Positions 1 to 14,383 are shown, counted from the stretch's first letter. The stretch is DNA of 64,000 nucleotides from Chrysomallon squamiferum (GCA_012295275.1 CM022665.1:7180976-7244975); one strand, 5' to 3'. The notes: generated from the sequence alone by a model not told the origin. A program made the numbers and translations.

Positions 1-779
1 TTTAATAGAGGTTTAAATTTTATTACATTTATATAATGAAATTGATGGGCTTCGACCTTTCTAATCAGATTTTCAGTTTTTAGTTGTATGCTTTATCATT
101 TAACCTTTATTTTTGTTTATTATTATTTTTTTTTTTACAATTTAGTTGCATATATTTTGTTCGTCTTGCAGTTTGTCGAAAACTAAATTAGTTTGACGAC
201 TGTCATCATCACTTTGTCCTAAATAAAAATAAAAGACCAGAGTCATTTTCCAGTTCTGTTTCTGTTGTTTTTTTTGGACACGTATCTTATGCTCTTTGCA
301 TTGACATTACTGTGTTAAAAAGAAGTCTGTTGAATGTATTGGACACTCATAGTGCATATTTTATTTAAATCTGATGAATTCATTTAATTTCAAAGCAGAA
401 CCTTTTAAATGAAACCTGTTCTATTCAGGTTTTATATTAATTTGAATACTGCAAGTTTATGTATATTATGAATGTGTAATGCAAAATGTTGCAGAAATAA
501 AAACACAAAAGAAAAGTATTCTAACAAATTTATTTCAGGTATTCAAACTACGATTTGTATTTAAAATATTAAAATATTATCAAAAACATAATGTATGTTA
601 TAATATGGATTTGAGGAGTGACTTGAGAATTGTTTCATGATCAGTTCAAATCTTCTTGTGTTCAACAAAAGGTAAAAATAAAAACTTCAAAAATAAATAA
701 AAATATTGTATGGATTCAAAAAATTGATATAAACAAAAAAAATCTTATTAAGAACCATCACAGTCCAATGCTTTGCTGA
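1..779. other. AT-rich sequence downstream of the first gene, no gene seen
   Basis: AT-rich sequence with homopolymer runs and no convincing coding exon on either strand. It lies 3' of the minus-strand gene ending at 780, so part is probably its 3' UTR. A TTTATT (AATAAA on the minus strand) near 528-533 could be its polyadenylation signal. This is inference from position only. Confidence 0.4.
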
Positions 780-2105
780 TTATTCCTGTAGTATTTCATC
801 TGTTCTGCACATTAGTTCACTCTGGTATCTTGATGTTTCATCTGCAAGGTATGGTCGAAGAAGTTCAGAACGATTCATTCGTGGGTATTTGTTCTCCACC
901 CGATTGCGAGATTCGACATTGTAATACATTTGTTCACGTTTTTCCAGGAAAAGCCTTTCGTCATGTTCATAGTGTGGAATTCCCCCAATTTCAGCATTCT
1001 GTTCATAAAAATATATCTTTAATGAAAGTATCCAATATTTTTTTTTTTTTTTCAACATTTAATATATTTTACAAGCGTTGATCACTTAATCAGTTCATGA
1101 ATTTAAATTACATTTTGCAGGACTCCTAAGTCATTGTTTTATACAAGCAACTAATATTAACTATTAATATATATGACAATAAAATGGTCATCTTTTACAT
1201 AAATGTATGAATGTTATTTAAAAACTGCATCTGCAATCTGATACCATTTCACAAATTAATTACATAAATTATTTTTTCTAAGCAAAATATTTCTAATTCT
1301 TAAACTTTATGTGAAACCATTTAAAAAAATAATAAATAAAAATAAAATAATAAGAATAATGTATTACCTTTAATATATTGCCCCTGTTTTTCATGTCTGT
1401 TTTCCATTCCATTGTATATCCTTTTGGTATCATAGGGTGAAGTTGTGAATAAACAGGTATTCTAAAATGTACAGTGGTGAAAATCTAATTACATTTAACT
1501 TAACAAATCAGTTAAATTATCAGGCCTGTGAAAGTAATTGAAGCATGATTTGGAACTAAAAGAGACATTTATTCTATCAAAAAATTAGATGAAATTTTTA
1601 TTTAAGATATTTTTGGATAATTAGTGTGTATTTATACATAAAATAATAAATAATGTGAAGATAAAATAAAATAAAATAAAATGACGGCAGGATTGCACAT
1701 AAACGTTATATGGAGACATGTACCTCCATTTTGAAAAGATATATTTATATTTTATGTTTATTTTTATTATTAAATACAAAAAACAACAAAAATGCAATCC
1801 ATTAAAAACTTAAACATATCAGAAATATATAAATAAATTAAAAGGAAGTAAAAATGAGTATAGGATTAAAATTACATACTAAGTCTATTGTTAAACACAA
1901 TGTTTATATTCGATACAACATAGCAACAACATCATGCACAGTTTGTTGTACACACATCGATACATATATTTTATACCTATAATAATAATGTTTAGATGAA
2001 CTCACTATTTTATAAATTGTATTAAATTCTTAATACTCACCTAGATTCACTGTAAGTAAATAGATTCTTCTGAAATTGAGGGTTAATAGTTCTTCCCAAA
2101 GGCAT
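780..2105 (-). CDS. Small uncharacterised basic protein, 3 coding exons, about 125 aa
   Basis: I do not recognise the family. Three minus-strand exons join in phase: 2105-2041, 1461-1368 and 998-780. Donors are GTGAGT and GTAATA; acceptors are TTTTAG and GAACAG. The 125-residue product starts MPLGRTINPQF. It is rich in charged, Tyr and Pro residues and has no signal peptide, membrane segment or recognisable catalytic motif. The second exon encodes a YSQLHPMIPKGY-type segment; the last carries EIGGIPHYEHDE and NRSELLRPYLADE. The short, basic, Tyr/Pro-rich composition resembles small ciliary microtubule-associated proteins, but that is a guess from style and not a family match. The start is the first Met in frame, about 160 bases from the candidate 5' end of GPATCH2, with which it appears to share a promoter. 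The exon structure is well supported; the function is unknown. Confidence 0.72.
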
Positions 2106-2400
2106 GATGTTGCTTAGATTGAAAGTGTCGAATAACGGACTGGTAACTGTGCATTGAAACAATTTTAGATTATATGACCTCAAAATGTATCACGTGACTA
2201 ATACCTCTCTAGAAAAAAAAAACCGGAAAAAAGAAAAAAAAAACGGAAAAAAAAAAACAATATGGCGTGCGAAAATTGATTGTGAACATTTCACTCCACT
2301 GAAATGTACGATGCATGTTTTTAAATTTATGTTGTCGGAAGAGAAATTCGCAGTTTCTTTTCTTTAATAATGATTACTGTGAGTGTTGTTTCTTTAATAT
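2106..2400. promoter_or_regulatory. Putative bidirectional promoter between the 125-aa gene and GPATCH2
   Basis: The interval between the divergent genes contains a perfect E-box in the context TCACGTGAC (2190-2198), two ETS-like CCGGAAA/ACGGAAA sites (about 2222-2248) and a YY1-like AATATGGCG (about 2259-2267). A donor-like CTGTGAGTG near 2378-2386 could end a non-coding first exon of GPATCH2. The motifs are visible in the sequence; promoter function and direction are inferred. Confidence 0.4.
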
Positions 2401-3450
2401 TAATATTAGTGAAAAGAAAAATGGTATAATAAAATACTGTTACTGTTAGTATTATACTATTACTAGTGTTACTGTTAGTGTTACCGTACTGTAATTCTAA
2501 ATTTAGTAAACAACAATTTCACAGACGAGACTATTCATAGGATAATCATAGCCTTTCCAATACAAGAATTTAGTGATTTTAAACTAATTTCAAGTGATCG
2601 TTCAGTCTGTAAATTGTAATGAAAATTCATTATTTATAAAATTGATTTGACTGGGATGAATATAAACTATATTCGAAAGAAAATTGAATTCTTATGGCAA
2701 CCTCAAAGTAACATCATTTGAAGGGTTCTTGGTCTTAACCGATTTCGCAAGCAAATATTAATTAATGATTAAAATGTTAAATATTAATAATTATAACATT
2801 CTGGGGAAACAGATACAGGCCTACATAAACATACTAATACTTATACTGTAATAGTAATAGTAATAGTAATAGTAATACACACAAGTAAACACTAATATCA
2901 AATTGTTATGATGGTGATTGTATGCTCTGTGAAAGAAAACGTGGTCATAGACGTAAAACCATCACTGCAATCAGCATCAGTTCTGTTGGTGACAAGATTA
3001 AATTAAAAGGGTCATTATTACACAAATGATAATTTATTTATTTTTTTATTATTTTTTTTTTTTGAGGAGTATAAATTAGGCTACAATTTAATTGAAACAA
3101 AAGATCTGGAGTGCAGTACTGGTCTCAGTAATTAAGAATTTGAAAGAGGAAAAAATAATGTTAACTTTTAAATTTATTAAAATTTAAATAAAATGTCATC
3201 CACTCAGTGGTGACTTTATTAGTGGCTTTTTTTTTCAAAAGGTATAGTTACTGTCAAATGGTACTTATGCTGAAAAGACTGGTCTAACAATTTCGTACAG
3301 ATCACCCAGTTGCTAATATATATGTTTTATAATAAGTTATAAAAATATTTTGTAAGCATAGGTAATTAGTAACAAGTTTTTAATTCAGAATTATTAGAAG
3401 CTGTGAATGGTATATAGCAGTGGTAATAGATTGTTTATTTTAAATTTTAG
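2401..3450. other. Probable 5' intron of GPATCH2
   Basis: AT-rich, with no coding signal. It contains a short (AGTAAT)n tract around 2848-2876. The first GPATCH2 coding exon opens at 3451 behind a TTTTAG acceptor, so this stretch is most simply the intron after a non-coding first exon. Confidence 0.4.
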
Positions 3451-3476
3451 GTGTGTTCCAGAATATCTACAAACAG

Positions 3477-6004
3477 ATGGATAACAGTATAGTAAATGAA
3501 TTTGAGAATCTTCGTATGTTCTCAAAACGAACAAAGCTTCTGAGAATGGATGAGCTTGTTCAAGACTTGACTCTTGCCCTAGAGGAAACAGTTAAGGGTC
3601 AGAAATCATCACAGTCAGAAAATCTTACACCTGGAGCTATGGCTCGTAGGTTACATAAAAAACGAAAAGGTAAGAGAAGACGTTCCAATCCAAATTCAGG
3701 ATGGAAATGTGGGGTTATCAGCGAAGCATCAGAAAGCAGTTTGGATGAGGCATTTAAAGATTATATTGATACTGTTACACAGTTAAGTGACTCAGATGAT
3801 GTTACAATGACAAGGAGTATACAGAGACTAATAGTTCCTATTTCAGATCCAATTCCACCAGTGGAATCGGATTCTGTCACAGAAAATTTTTCTCCCATGA
3901 GACCACCAAGACGTCGCAGAAAATTCAAAAGTATGACATTTGATTCATCACCACCCCAAACTGGTGACTCAGCTGTGTTCCTTGAGCCAACAGTGAACAG
4001 ATACAAACTCAGGACTAAAACATTGCAGGATAATAACTCTAATGTAATGAATGACTCGACGGCAGGATCTTCCAGCTCGGTCATTGATGCAGCAACTTAT
4101 CAGAGCATCTTGCCTGGTAAAAGGAAGCGTAACAACAAAAGCAGAAATGATTTTGTAGCAGCAGGTGAAAATGCAGATAATCTGGATGGAATGGATATGT
4201 CCAGTTATTCACAGTAAGTATTTTACTTAATAAATTGTAAAAATCTTTTTTTAAAAGTCTTTAGGTTATTAGTAGATTTCAAGCAAATGAATGTTTTATT
4301 GTTAAAACAATCCTGCTTGTTATAAATGAAGCTATAATGTATAGGTACAAACACTTTTCAATTAAGAGGTCACACTGGTGCTGTTTTCTGAGACAGGTGG
4401 TTTTTATTTTAAATTGAAATATGTATTGGACAGTATGTAGACGTTAAAACTATAAGTCAAATATGTTGTTTTCCACTTACTAAATGACTTTTAAAAAGAA
4501 AGCTGGGCAGCTTTGGAGTGTGTTTCTTAGTATTGCTCAAAATAATAATACAATTGTTATTAAATGATTGAAATGAAATTGATATTTCACTCTGTATTCT
4601 TCAAGCAGTTTTGTCTGCCTTCAGTAAATGTCTTTTATCAATGACCATTTTCTTCCATATGAATTCTTAATATCATAATCAATAATCAATATATGTATAT
4701 ACACATACACACATCATTAAAAATTTAAGCTGCCATAGATATTGTCATATATGATAAACAGAAAGTAAGATTTGAGTTTTTATACCAATTAAACATGTTT
4801 TGTTTTAGTGAAAGCAGTTCCTTAAGCAGTAGTGAAAGTGATGGCCTTGTTACCAATGATGAAGGAAGAGAAGGTAATCCTTAATATAAATTTAAAATAT
4901 TTATTTCGTATAAAGATTCAGTAACTTTGAATAGGACAGTGGTGATAGAACCTATTGTTTACAAAGTGTATATTGATAAATATCTGCAAATATATATATT
5001 TCCCAAATCAACTAGAACAATTATTAATATATGTTTTATTTATAAATAGTTTTCACATGTAAGGCAGGGATTCAGGTTAAAGAGTGACATTACTTTTTTT
5101 CCCTTTTTATTTTTAATTGTAGAACAGACATTTAAATGTAAGAACAGACATTTTATAAACGTTTCTGTTTTCATTCAGAGTATAATAAGTTAAAAAAAAA
5201 ATAAAGAAAACTAAAATCTCTATTTCTAGATTGTTCAAATGCTTTTCTGTGCCTGATCATTTACATTTATAGTATATTAATATTATGAGCGATCAGGTTA
5301 TCTTTTCAGAATTTTGTTTAAATTAATTCTTTATTTTATTTTTTTTTTTTGAGGTAGAGCTTAATTTTAAAATTTTAGAAAATATTTATAAATTATATTT
5401 TCAGTTTATTAGATACAACGTAAATTGTTTTTGACATTTTCATATACCTCAAAACAATTTTTTCTATTTTGTTTAGCGACCAACAAAAACAAAAAAAGAT
5501 CCATAAATGTTGGTAGTGTATAGTGGTTCTTACTTTGAAGAGTTATAGCTTCTTTTCTTTTCTTTCTTTCTTTTTTTTTTTTTTTTTAAGAAGTAGAACT
5601 TAATTTACATCTTAAACATTTTTTCATTTTAAAGCTGATGATGAACAGAGTGACTTTTTCCATGAACCTGGTCCAGCTTGTGGTATAGCTGGGATTGTTC
5701 CATGGTGGGAAAATGAACGTGTTACAGACAGTGATGTCATGATGGACCCAAATTTTGAAAGTATTCTCACAGGAACATTTGAACATCTTCCAAAATCTTC
5801 ACAACTGAGTTTCAAGGCACGCGTTTCCAGACTTATGGCTTCAGTAAGACTATTTAAGGCATTTGATGCTAGAAATAAACAGTTATTTTCTTTAAAAATG
5901 TAAAGGTGAAGTAATAAAATATGTGCTTGTATAATTGGTTTATAAGTTCAGAAAAAAAAACCCACTTTAATTGTAGTTATTTATTTAACAATGACTGATA
6001 GTTC

Positions 6005-6037
<33 letters not shown>

Positions 6038-7405
6038 ATGGAAGAGAGATGAGACTAGGAAGACGGAAACTGAAAGGAAAAGTATGTTGTTTTTTTGTTT
6101 GTTTTGTTACAGGTAATAATGTGGACTTCATTAAGTATCTTCTGTATCATTATCAGTGTCTGAAATGTTACTTCATTATCACAACTCCTGACAAGAGATA
6201 ACATCTCAGTTATATTAATAGTGTAACAGTATTAAGTAAATGGTGCATTTACAACCTTTAACCTAACCAACAAAGATATATTAAATCTTGTTGTATTATT
6301 TTAATGTTCATTTAATGCTTTGTAGTAATGAAATACAGAGAAATTTAATGCTAATGCATAGAAAGCTAAATTAATTGTTGAGGAAGTGTTTTTTTTGTTT
6401 AACAAAACTACTTATGGTTACATGGCATTAGAAGACTGTATAGTTAAAACAATTTTTAAACTTTTACATTTCTTATAGATGCCAAGCTATACCATGACAC
6501 GTTTCATTCAGGATCGACAAATGTGGAGTCAGATGCAGTCTTGTTATAACCCATCTGGCTGGCATCCAGGCAGCTTCCCACCAACATCCACTGAATGTAA
6601 AAGACGACGAAAGGCAAATTCATCAGGACCTGTTGATGAAGGTATTATTCTTGATTTTTAAACTGATGTAGTCAAGTTGACAGTAATAATTAACATTACA
6701 GTCTCATATAATTAGCACGAGACACGTTAATGGTAATTTATATTTTATGTTACTATAATTTGTAGTGATATTACAATGATAGCAGTCGAGTAAGGGATTA
6801 TCAGAATCCTGCTTTTAAAAATTACCCAAAATGCCTTCTTTTTCATTCATTTCATACTTTTATTAATTTTAAAAAAAACAATAAAAAACATTTATGTTCT
6901 CATGTTTGAAGGTGATTAATTCTGCGACAATTACTCATTCCTAAAGAAAATAGTTTGTTATTGAGTAATTTCTAGAGTAAATTACAAAATTACTAATTAA
7001 TATCATTTCATTTGAAAATAAGTATCTGCTATATATATATATATATATATATACATACATAATAAGCCTATTAATATTTATAATATATAATATATAATAT
7101 ATAATATATAATATATAATACTAGCATATATCTATAGTTAGTTAAATAATTGGTTTTAACAAATTTTATTTTATTTGATTTTGTTTGTTTTTCATTTTTT
7201 CATTCCTACATCAGGTTTTATAGGAAAGCATGCAACACCAATTTCTGACGAAAACATTGGAAATAAAATGCTGCAGAATATGGGTTGGAATCCAGGATCA
7301 GGCCTTGGACCAAGTGGATCTGGTATTAAAGACCCTGTTCAAGCTTATCTGAGATCAGGTCGAAAGGGTCTAGGCTATGATTCCAGTGGCCATACAGATA
7401 AATAA
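3477..7405 (+). CDS. GPATCH2: G-patch domain-containing protein 2, six coding exons
   Basis: G-patch proteins bind and stimulate DEAH-box RNA helicases, and vertebrate GPATCH2 is nuclear and linked to splicing. Exons are 3451-4213 (coding from ATG 3477), 4809-4873, 5635-5843, 6037-6081, 6479-6641 and 7215-7405; phases close to give about 469 aa. The N-terminus has the family segment MDELVQDLTLALEE, followed by Arg/Lys-rich nuclear-localisation-like patches and a Ser/Asp-rich stretch (SSSLSSSESDGLVTNDEG). The most conserved block holds GIAGIVPWW and FESILTG (about residues 284-310). The C-terminal G-patch (about 407-455) shows NKMLQNMGWNPGSGLG. In-frame codons precede the Met within the same exon, but no upstream coding exon is visible, so the first ATG is taken as the start. 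The length is a little below the human protein (about 530 aa). Identification is confident; the exact N-terminus is less so. Confidence 0.93.
7021..7122. repeat. (AT)n and (TATAATA)n microsatellite in last GPATCH2 intron
   Basis: A perfect (AT)n run (about 7028-7052) is followed by a TATAATA-type array at about 7079-7122, between exons 5 and 6 of GPATCH2. Confidence 0.9.
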
Positions 7406-10400
7406 AAATAGTATTTTAGTTTTCCTTCATTTATATCAAATTGTTTATGTTATTTTAATGTTATAGGAAATATATTTTAACTGAAAAATGGTTTAGCTGC
7501 GGAAGTGGAGTAATACATTCTACATAATCATTCCTGTATCCATTTGAATTAACATGAGCGTCACTTTTTGAAGTTAACGTAAGATTTCGAATGTACTGTG
7601 GTTCAAGGGTTTTTTTGAAATTTTGTTTATATATTCAGAGTGGCTAGTTACACAGTTGACAAGACAGAATTTGTATAGTATTTGATTCTTATTTACTTTG
7701 ACACAGTATATCTAAATTAGATATGTCCTGCATGTGCATTCATTTGAAAAAATAACTAAATAATATATCAGCATCTCATTGGTTTTATTTTCAACCATTC
7801 TGCAGCAGAAATATAATGGCAGCTAATATATTTAAAAACAGCCAGATTAAATTTTTAAACACAACATTTTTGTCATACTATTTGTTGGATGCAAATAGCT
7901 GCATTGTTCATATCCATTGTGTTATTAAATTCACTGTGAATATTTTGATTGTAATATATGTTTAGAAAATGAAATGTTTTTTTCTGTAATAATAGAAATT
8001 GACTTCTGTAATTGTTATTAAAACCACACTGCAATTTGATGAAAATCTGTTTCATTTTAATCATTTTTTAATTTTTAAATCTTTTAAAACTGAACAGTTA
8101 CTAAATTTATTGCAATATAAATATGGAAATAATAATGAAATTTCTATGCTGTTTTAAACTAAATATGAAGATGCTTTTACATTGGGTTTTATTTTTAAAA
8201 ATAATTTATTATTATATTGTATAGATAAAGATGAATTTTTTTTTTAACACATATCATTGTTATTCATAAAAAATTGTTCTATTTGCTTTTATGACACTGT
8301 CAGTTGGATATTAATAAAAAAGAGCCTTTTTTTTTACAAAACACTTGTTTGGAGGCTGTAACAATAGTATTTTAATTAATAAACTGCATATGACTGAAAA
8401 ATTGTATCTTTTAATTTATATGGTGGTGTTATTTTTTATTGGTGGATTTACAGGTGGTACAAAAGAAAGGATAAAGGAAAAACAATAATTTTATTATAAG
8501 CATAAATATTTTTAAAACCTAATATGACATGTCAATGCCAGTATAAATAACATTTGTATATAGTTTTTATAAAAAAAAAATCCAGCAATAATTTATATAT
8601 ATTCACAAAGCTTTTTATAATCCAAACACTTACACTAGCCAAAAGTTTCCAAGATGGCAGCTTTTCCTTTTATATTTTTAACTTTCAAAATAACCTTCAT
8701 TTTTATTTATTCTGTTAGTCAAAGTATAAACAGAACATTTTCAGAATTGCCATTCATACTGAAGATATTCCACTTGTTACGAAATGTTATTTTATAAAAC
8801 ATTAATTTGTCAGTAAATTTTAATTTAAAAGAATCTAAATAATAAGATTGTTTATGACAGTCTTAATAAACTTACAGTTCAGAAAATTGTCTCTGACTGA
8901 TCAGTCTTGTATGGTTATTTAAACAAAAAAATTGATCCATCATAAATTTCATTGTGTCAGTGCAAGGCTTTTTTTATGTTGTGTTTTCTTTACATGTTTC
9001 TATTATACTTTGCTGTTTGGTAATCATGGTTCCATCCTTTATTACAGTGGGAAAAACATGTACATCATGTGTTTTGACTAAAAATACCTAAACTTCTGAA
9101 TCTGTGCCAGGTTGTATGTCAGTACCCAGTGTTGTGAAGGACCAAGTGCCATGAAATAGCTCTGAAAATTTCAAAGTCTCTGTGAGGCTATACTTCTGTA
9201 AGATATTCACTGCATGTTTTTTTTTTTATTGTGTATCTAACATTCATTAAGCACCTGGTATTTTGTGACTACTTTATTATTTATTTTTGTTGCCTCTTTT
9301 AATAGCATTGACTGGTATTTTCTTCTCATCATGTTCTGAAATAAGCTTTTAACCTATATATTATGTCATGTAATATTATCAACAGCACAAAATTATATAA
9401 TCAAAAGAATTAACAAAAGAAACTGTTTAACAATCTATTTGAAGAAAACATTAGCTCCATGACAGAAACCACTAGTCCTTAAAATTAATTCATAGGCAAC
9501 ATACATTCCAACATTCTCTGCATAATCTTTCTGCTTATGTCTTAACAGCTATATTAATTCTTCACATATTGGTAATTCTAATATCATTATTTGCTTCACC
9601 ATGTATAAATCCTTCCGTCCAGGCAAAACTAGGGCAGGTCAGACACCAGAAGTTGTACCAGCATGTGCCATTTAGACCACTTTACCGTCTATCATACTGT
9701 CAATAAAGATACGTATATTTTTTGGTTGAATAATAAGAAAGACTTTGCATTTATGTTGATTCATATTTTTGTGCTGTAGCAGATTTTTTGTTTGGAATTG
9801 TGTTTCCAATTTTCAATATTATTCATAGTTGCCTAGCAAAACTAGGATAACCCTCAATCCACCTCTCAGATTGCTGAGTAAGTATAAACAACAGTTTTTC
9901 CATTGCATTGTCTACTTCATGTCTACTTATTCATATGTTGGCACGGGAGAATGTCTTCTGTGTTGAAGATGTAATTTGGGTTGTATAGCATATCTGGATC
10001 TGCTATCACCCTTTTTCTATATTAGAGATAAAGTGATCAGTGTCATTTCTGTTAGGAAACTGAACATAAAAAAATCAAAACAAAAAAAATCATATTTGAA
10101 TGTTAAAAAACATGACCAGGAGCACATAGGCAGTTCCTGATATGTAGTCTTGATACTGGAAATACGGGTTCAAAAGCTCTGCATAACAATTTATTTTTAA
10201 TAAGGGTAGAAACATGATCATCAGTTGAATGATGATGAGAGAGATGTACAGGTCTGGTGTTACAATTCAGTGGAATCAGCTTGTCATAAGCCATTAACAG
10301 TGCACATTAATACTGCAAACAAATTGTATTGGCAATTACCACTGTTAAAGAACTGACAGATTCTGCTGCATTATAACACCAGAATCTGTGTCAGTTATTT

Positions 10401-13400
10401 CATTTTTTAATTACTAGCAATGGCAAGTGTTAGTATTATTTGCATGTCAGGTGCTATTAATGTTTGTTTTTATCAGTGTTTTAATGTAGTTAGAAACTAA
10501 ATTTTGAATTACTGTAACCTTTTTGTAATGTAATGATGTCTTATTTAAACCATTTTATTTTGTTGGAGAATGCATTTCTCCTTTTAGAATTTGTTTATAA
10601 GTATGTGATAATTCTGACATTTCATATACATTTTTTAAACAACATCTAACTGTGTTAGACAAATTTGAATGTATTAATAAAATGTAATGTATTAACTGCT
10701 ACATAAAAACATATTATTTCTTTTAAGCTAATTATTTAGTTGCATAATTTTAACTTTATTGTTTTGAAGTCTACTTGTTAGTTATGCTTGTTTCAGTATT
10801 TTCTGTTTTGTTAGAAATGTCTGTAAGCTGTAGCCCAAAAAAGTAAATAAATAAAGTATAAAGCAGTCTGAAAATTTTCATTCCATGAGTTGACACTTTA
10901 TCTGAAAGATCATTATTTATTTTAGTTTTTTAATCTTTTATTTGCTTAAAAAAAAAAAAAAAAAAAACCAATTTTCAGTTAACAAATGGCCCATACTCTT
11001 GATAGATAATAAAGACTTTTCAGAAGTAACTTCTATTTTGAAATGAATTTGTGAAATTGGATCAAAGTGGCTTACAGAAATAGCTTGAATACACTTTCAC
11101 TGTCTCACATTCTATTTGATTGACAACTCACATATATAAGTAGTCAGTTCTTCCTTAAGAAATGATGTCATAACTATATGATTGTAAATATTTAAAAGTA
11201 TTTTAGTTCAGTGTATACTAGTCAAAGGTTATTTAACTCTCTTGTCATTCCATATATTCATGATAAATACTCATTAGAAAACAGTTTACAAAATGCAGAT
11301 CTGGGAAGACATAATTTACTGTTTGAATGATTATTGAAATAAATGTGTTACACAACAAAGGCTCATCAGCCTATCTTGTCAAACTCTTTAACTCCAACAG
11401 TAATTTAAAACATGTTACAAGTACACATATATTAGAACTAGATTGAAGGTACATTTCAACTGAAAATTTGTACCAGGAATAATAATTTAGGATCTGTGTG
11501 GAGCTCTTGCATTTAAACACCTACATTTTTATGTTGGAGGCTTTCACAACAATGTCTTTATTCATTAATATTTTTGTCTGATAATATTCCATATTTCTGT
11601 GACATGATTTTAAATATAGAAATTTAGAAAAACAAGTTGTACTTCTTATACATGTTTGCAAATTATTGTCATACTTTATTATCAGCAAGGATTATTTTCT
11701 GAAGATCTGGATATGATAAAATGGGAATCAAGTAAAACGAATAATGAAAGATTAATTTTTTTTTTGTGTTGGGAGATGGTGTGTAAATATTCTTTTATTA
11801 AATTATTGGCTTCAACAAAAATACATAGCATTTTTAAGCGAAATTCAAAGACAATATTTAGATATTTATTCAACCACAAATGTGACATTTTTGTTCACCT
11901 TTCAAAATCTGTATATATATATATATATATATATATCATGTATTTCAGACGTGTGAAATGAAATTGTGCTACCTAACGAAAAATGCTACAAACCTTTGTT
12001 CCAGCCCTGTATTTATGTTAACTGTTCCTTTGAATACATTCTGATTAAGTTCTATCACTAGGAAATAATGCAAATGAAATATTGTGTAGACTTCTGTGCA
12101 GGAACATGTTTTAATTTTCTAGTTTCAGTTCGTCAGTTAAGTAATTAAATTTCAATTCTTTAGTTATTTCTTTTATTGCAAAAATCATCCAGACTTAATA
12201 AACAAGGGGTGACAAACATCCAAGGATCTATAACCAGTGAAGATAGTGTCATCCAGATTATGTTCTGATAGGTACAATATAGATGTTTTGTCATCTTTAA
12301 TAAATAATCCCAGTCACAGACATTTTAAATAAAATTTGGAAGTATACAATGTAACTTTAAAGGTACACTTTAATCAGTATTTTGTAATGAGAAAACATAC
12401 TGCAGGTAAAATAAATGATTTACCCACAAAGAACATGGCATGGCGTGAATTATTTGTTTTTTTTTTTTTTTTTTTTTTTTTGTTCCAATTTGCAATACAT
12501 TATCCTCACTTCCACTTCAATCAAACCTAAACATGTCCACTGACATTACCCAAGCTTAGTTTGCTAATTTTAACCACTGCTAAAACACTTGTATGCAGGA
12601 TTAAGGGTATATTTAATCTTATTAGAAATAATCCAGGTTCACACTTTGCACATTCTTCACAGGAAGGCTGTGTATGAAAAACAAAACAAATAATGATAAC
12701 ACTAATTATGTTTAACATTTTTATTTAGCAAAAAATATCAAAAGTGAAATTGTTTTAAAACAGTAACATTAAATATAAAGTTGAACACTCCTAACATTTG
12801 ATCTTTATTCAAATTCTCTAATCATTTCTTACATTAAAACATGTAAAATAATTATTATTAATGTTAACAAATCATTCTTTCCCAACAGTACTAGAACATT
12901 AAAAATAAACAATTATAATTTGTGTTAACACTTCAGTGTTCATAAGCATTAATAGTTATTTAATAGAATATATATAGGTATCAGTCAAAATTGTATTATT
13001 ACAAAAATAAGTAGACATTATTAAAACATGTTTTTATTCAGTTAAATATTTTTTTTAAATTACTGTTTCAGTTAGAATATCTTTTTTATAATTCATTTTA
13101 TCTTTTTATCTCCATAACCTCATGTTAGCATCTACACACTTATTAATGAAGAAAATTAAAGACTAATTAACTTCACTCTCACAGCACTAAAATTTCACAT
13201 AAGTACAAACAATTACATAAATCATTTTCAAACAATGAAATGAAAACCTGAATGCCCCAAAAAGACAAAATTATCTTTTTAACATCTGATTAAATGTAAC
13301 AAGAACACAGTAAAACAAACTATAAAAAAATATATTTAAAAAACTAAATTATATAAATAAAAACATGAGTATTTTGAATATATATTGTGACTGTAAGAAA

Positions 13401-14383
13401 CACATAAATATTAAATAATTGTTAAGTACATAATATATAGGTAATAACAAATTATAATTTCAATACTGATAAAGAAAACTATTTTCAGTTCTGTAATTAA
13501 GAATTATATGAACATATCAAGGTATACAAAAAGAGAAATCCACAGATTTCTCTATTTTGATAACTGAAGATAATTCCAAAAGGTTTCTTACCATGTATAA
13601 AAAAATTGAAATTATATTTTGTTTTTCCCTGGAGTGTATATAATAAAAATATATTAACTCAATCCGTTTCACTACAGTGCAATACATTAAAATAAATTTT
13701 TTGCATAGTAACAGGAATTGCATTAAACAGAAAATATGAACTATGTCAAAGATAAAAAGTTTTCAAGGAAGAAAGCAAGAGGAATGTTTAAAAGATCTAA
13801 ACTAACAAAACATCCATTCAAGTGCCTTGAAAACTACTATAAAAATAGAACAACATAGTTAATATTTCTGCCTTCCAGATAAATATCCAGTATCAGTTGC
13901 AACTCGAAATGAATGCAACCTGACCAAAATGCAAAATTCCTCAAGATGCTAAAGGCATTAACTTTCCACAGGGAATTTGGGCAAATGTAATTTTTCTCAT
14001 ACTTAAGTCTCATACATGATAGGGGAGAAATATTTATGTACTAATAAAATGGAATTAAAGGCACATACTTTCTAAATCACAATTAATATGAAAGTTAAAA
14101 TTTCCAGCATTGAGAAAATAATAATGATGAAATCTTATCCTATGTGTATTATGTACATACTGCAAAGTTTAAGACATCTAGGACAGCACATTTTATTTTT
14201 ATGGAGAAATGCAGTTAACATAATATTATAAAATGCCATTTCAAAGACAATGATAAATTCCCTGAATCCATATTTAAAAACTGAGGAAACATTTTAAGCA
14301 CTTTTAACACTATTGAGTGGTATGTTCACTATTGTAATTAATAATCTTCAAGCTTGGCTTCTGGTGATCTTCAAAACACAGCT
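7406..14383. other. Intergenic or 3' UTR sequence between convergent GPATCH2 and YeeE-like gene
   Basis: About 7 kb of AT-rich sequence where I see no supportable exon, only short chance ORFs. GPATCH2 and the YeeE-like gene converge here, so both 3' UTRs lie inside. AATAAA-type signals on the plus strand occur near 7400, 8313, 8379 and 10847-10855. Candidate minus-strand signals (TTTATT on the plus strand) lie near 12720. There is a poly-A run near 10950, a (TA)n run near 11912-11936 and a poly-T run near 12459-12481. Confidence 0.5.

Noticed and set aside
3453-3455. GTG as the start codon of GPATCH2
   Set aside because: It lies three bases inside the exon after a splice acceptor; the first ATG at 3477 is the better start for a eukaryotic gene.
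3761-4084. Antisense ORF within the first GPATCH2 exon
   Set aside because: It is the shadow of the conserved coding strand; it has no splice context and no recognisable family.
10103-10294. Minus-strand ORF of 63 codons in the GPATCH2 downstream region
   Set aside because: Short, with no splice-site partners, no recognisable motif and composition like random AT-rich sequence.
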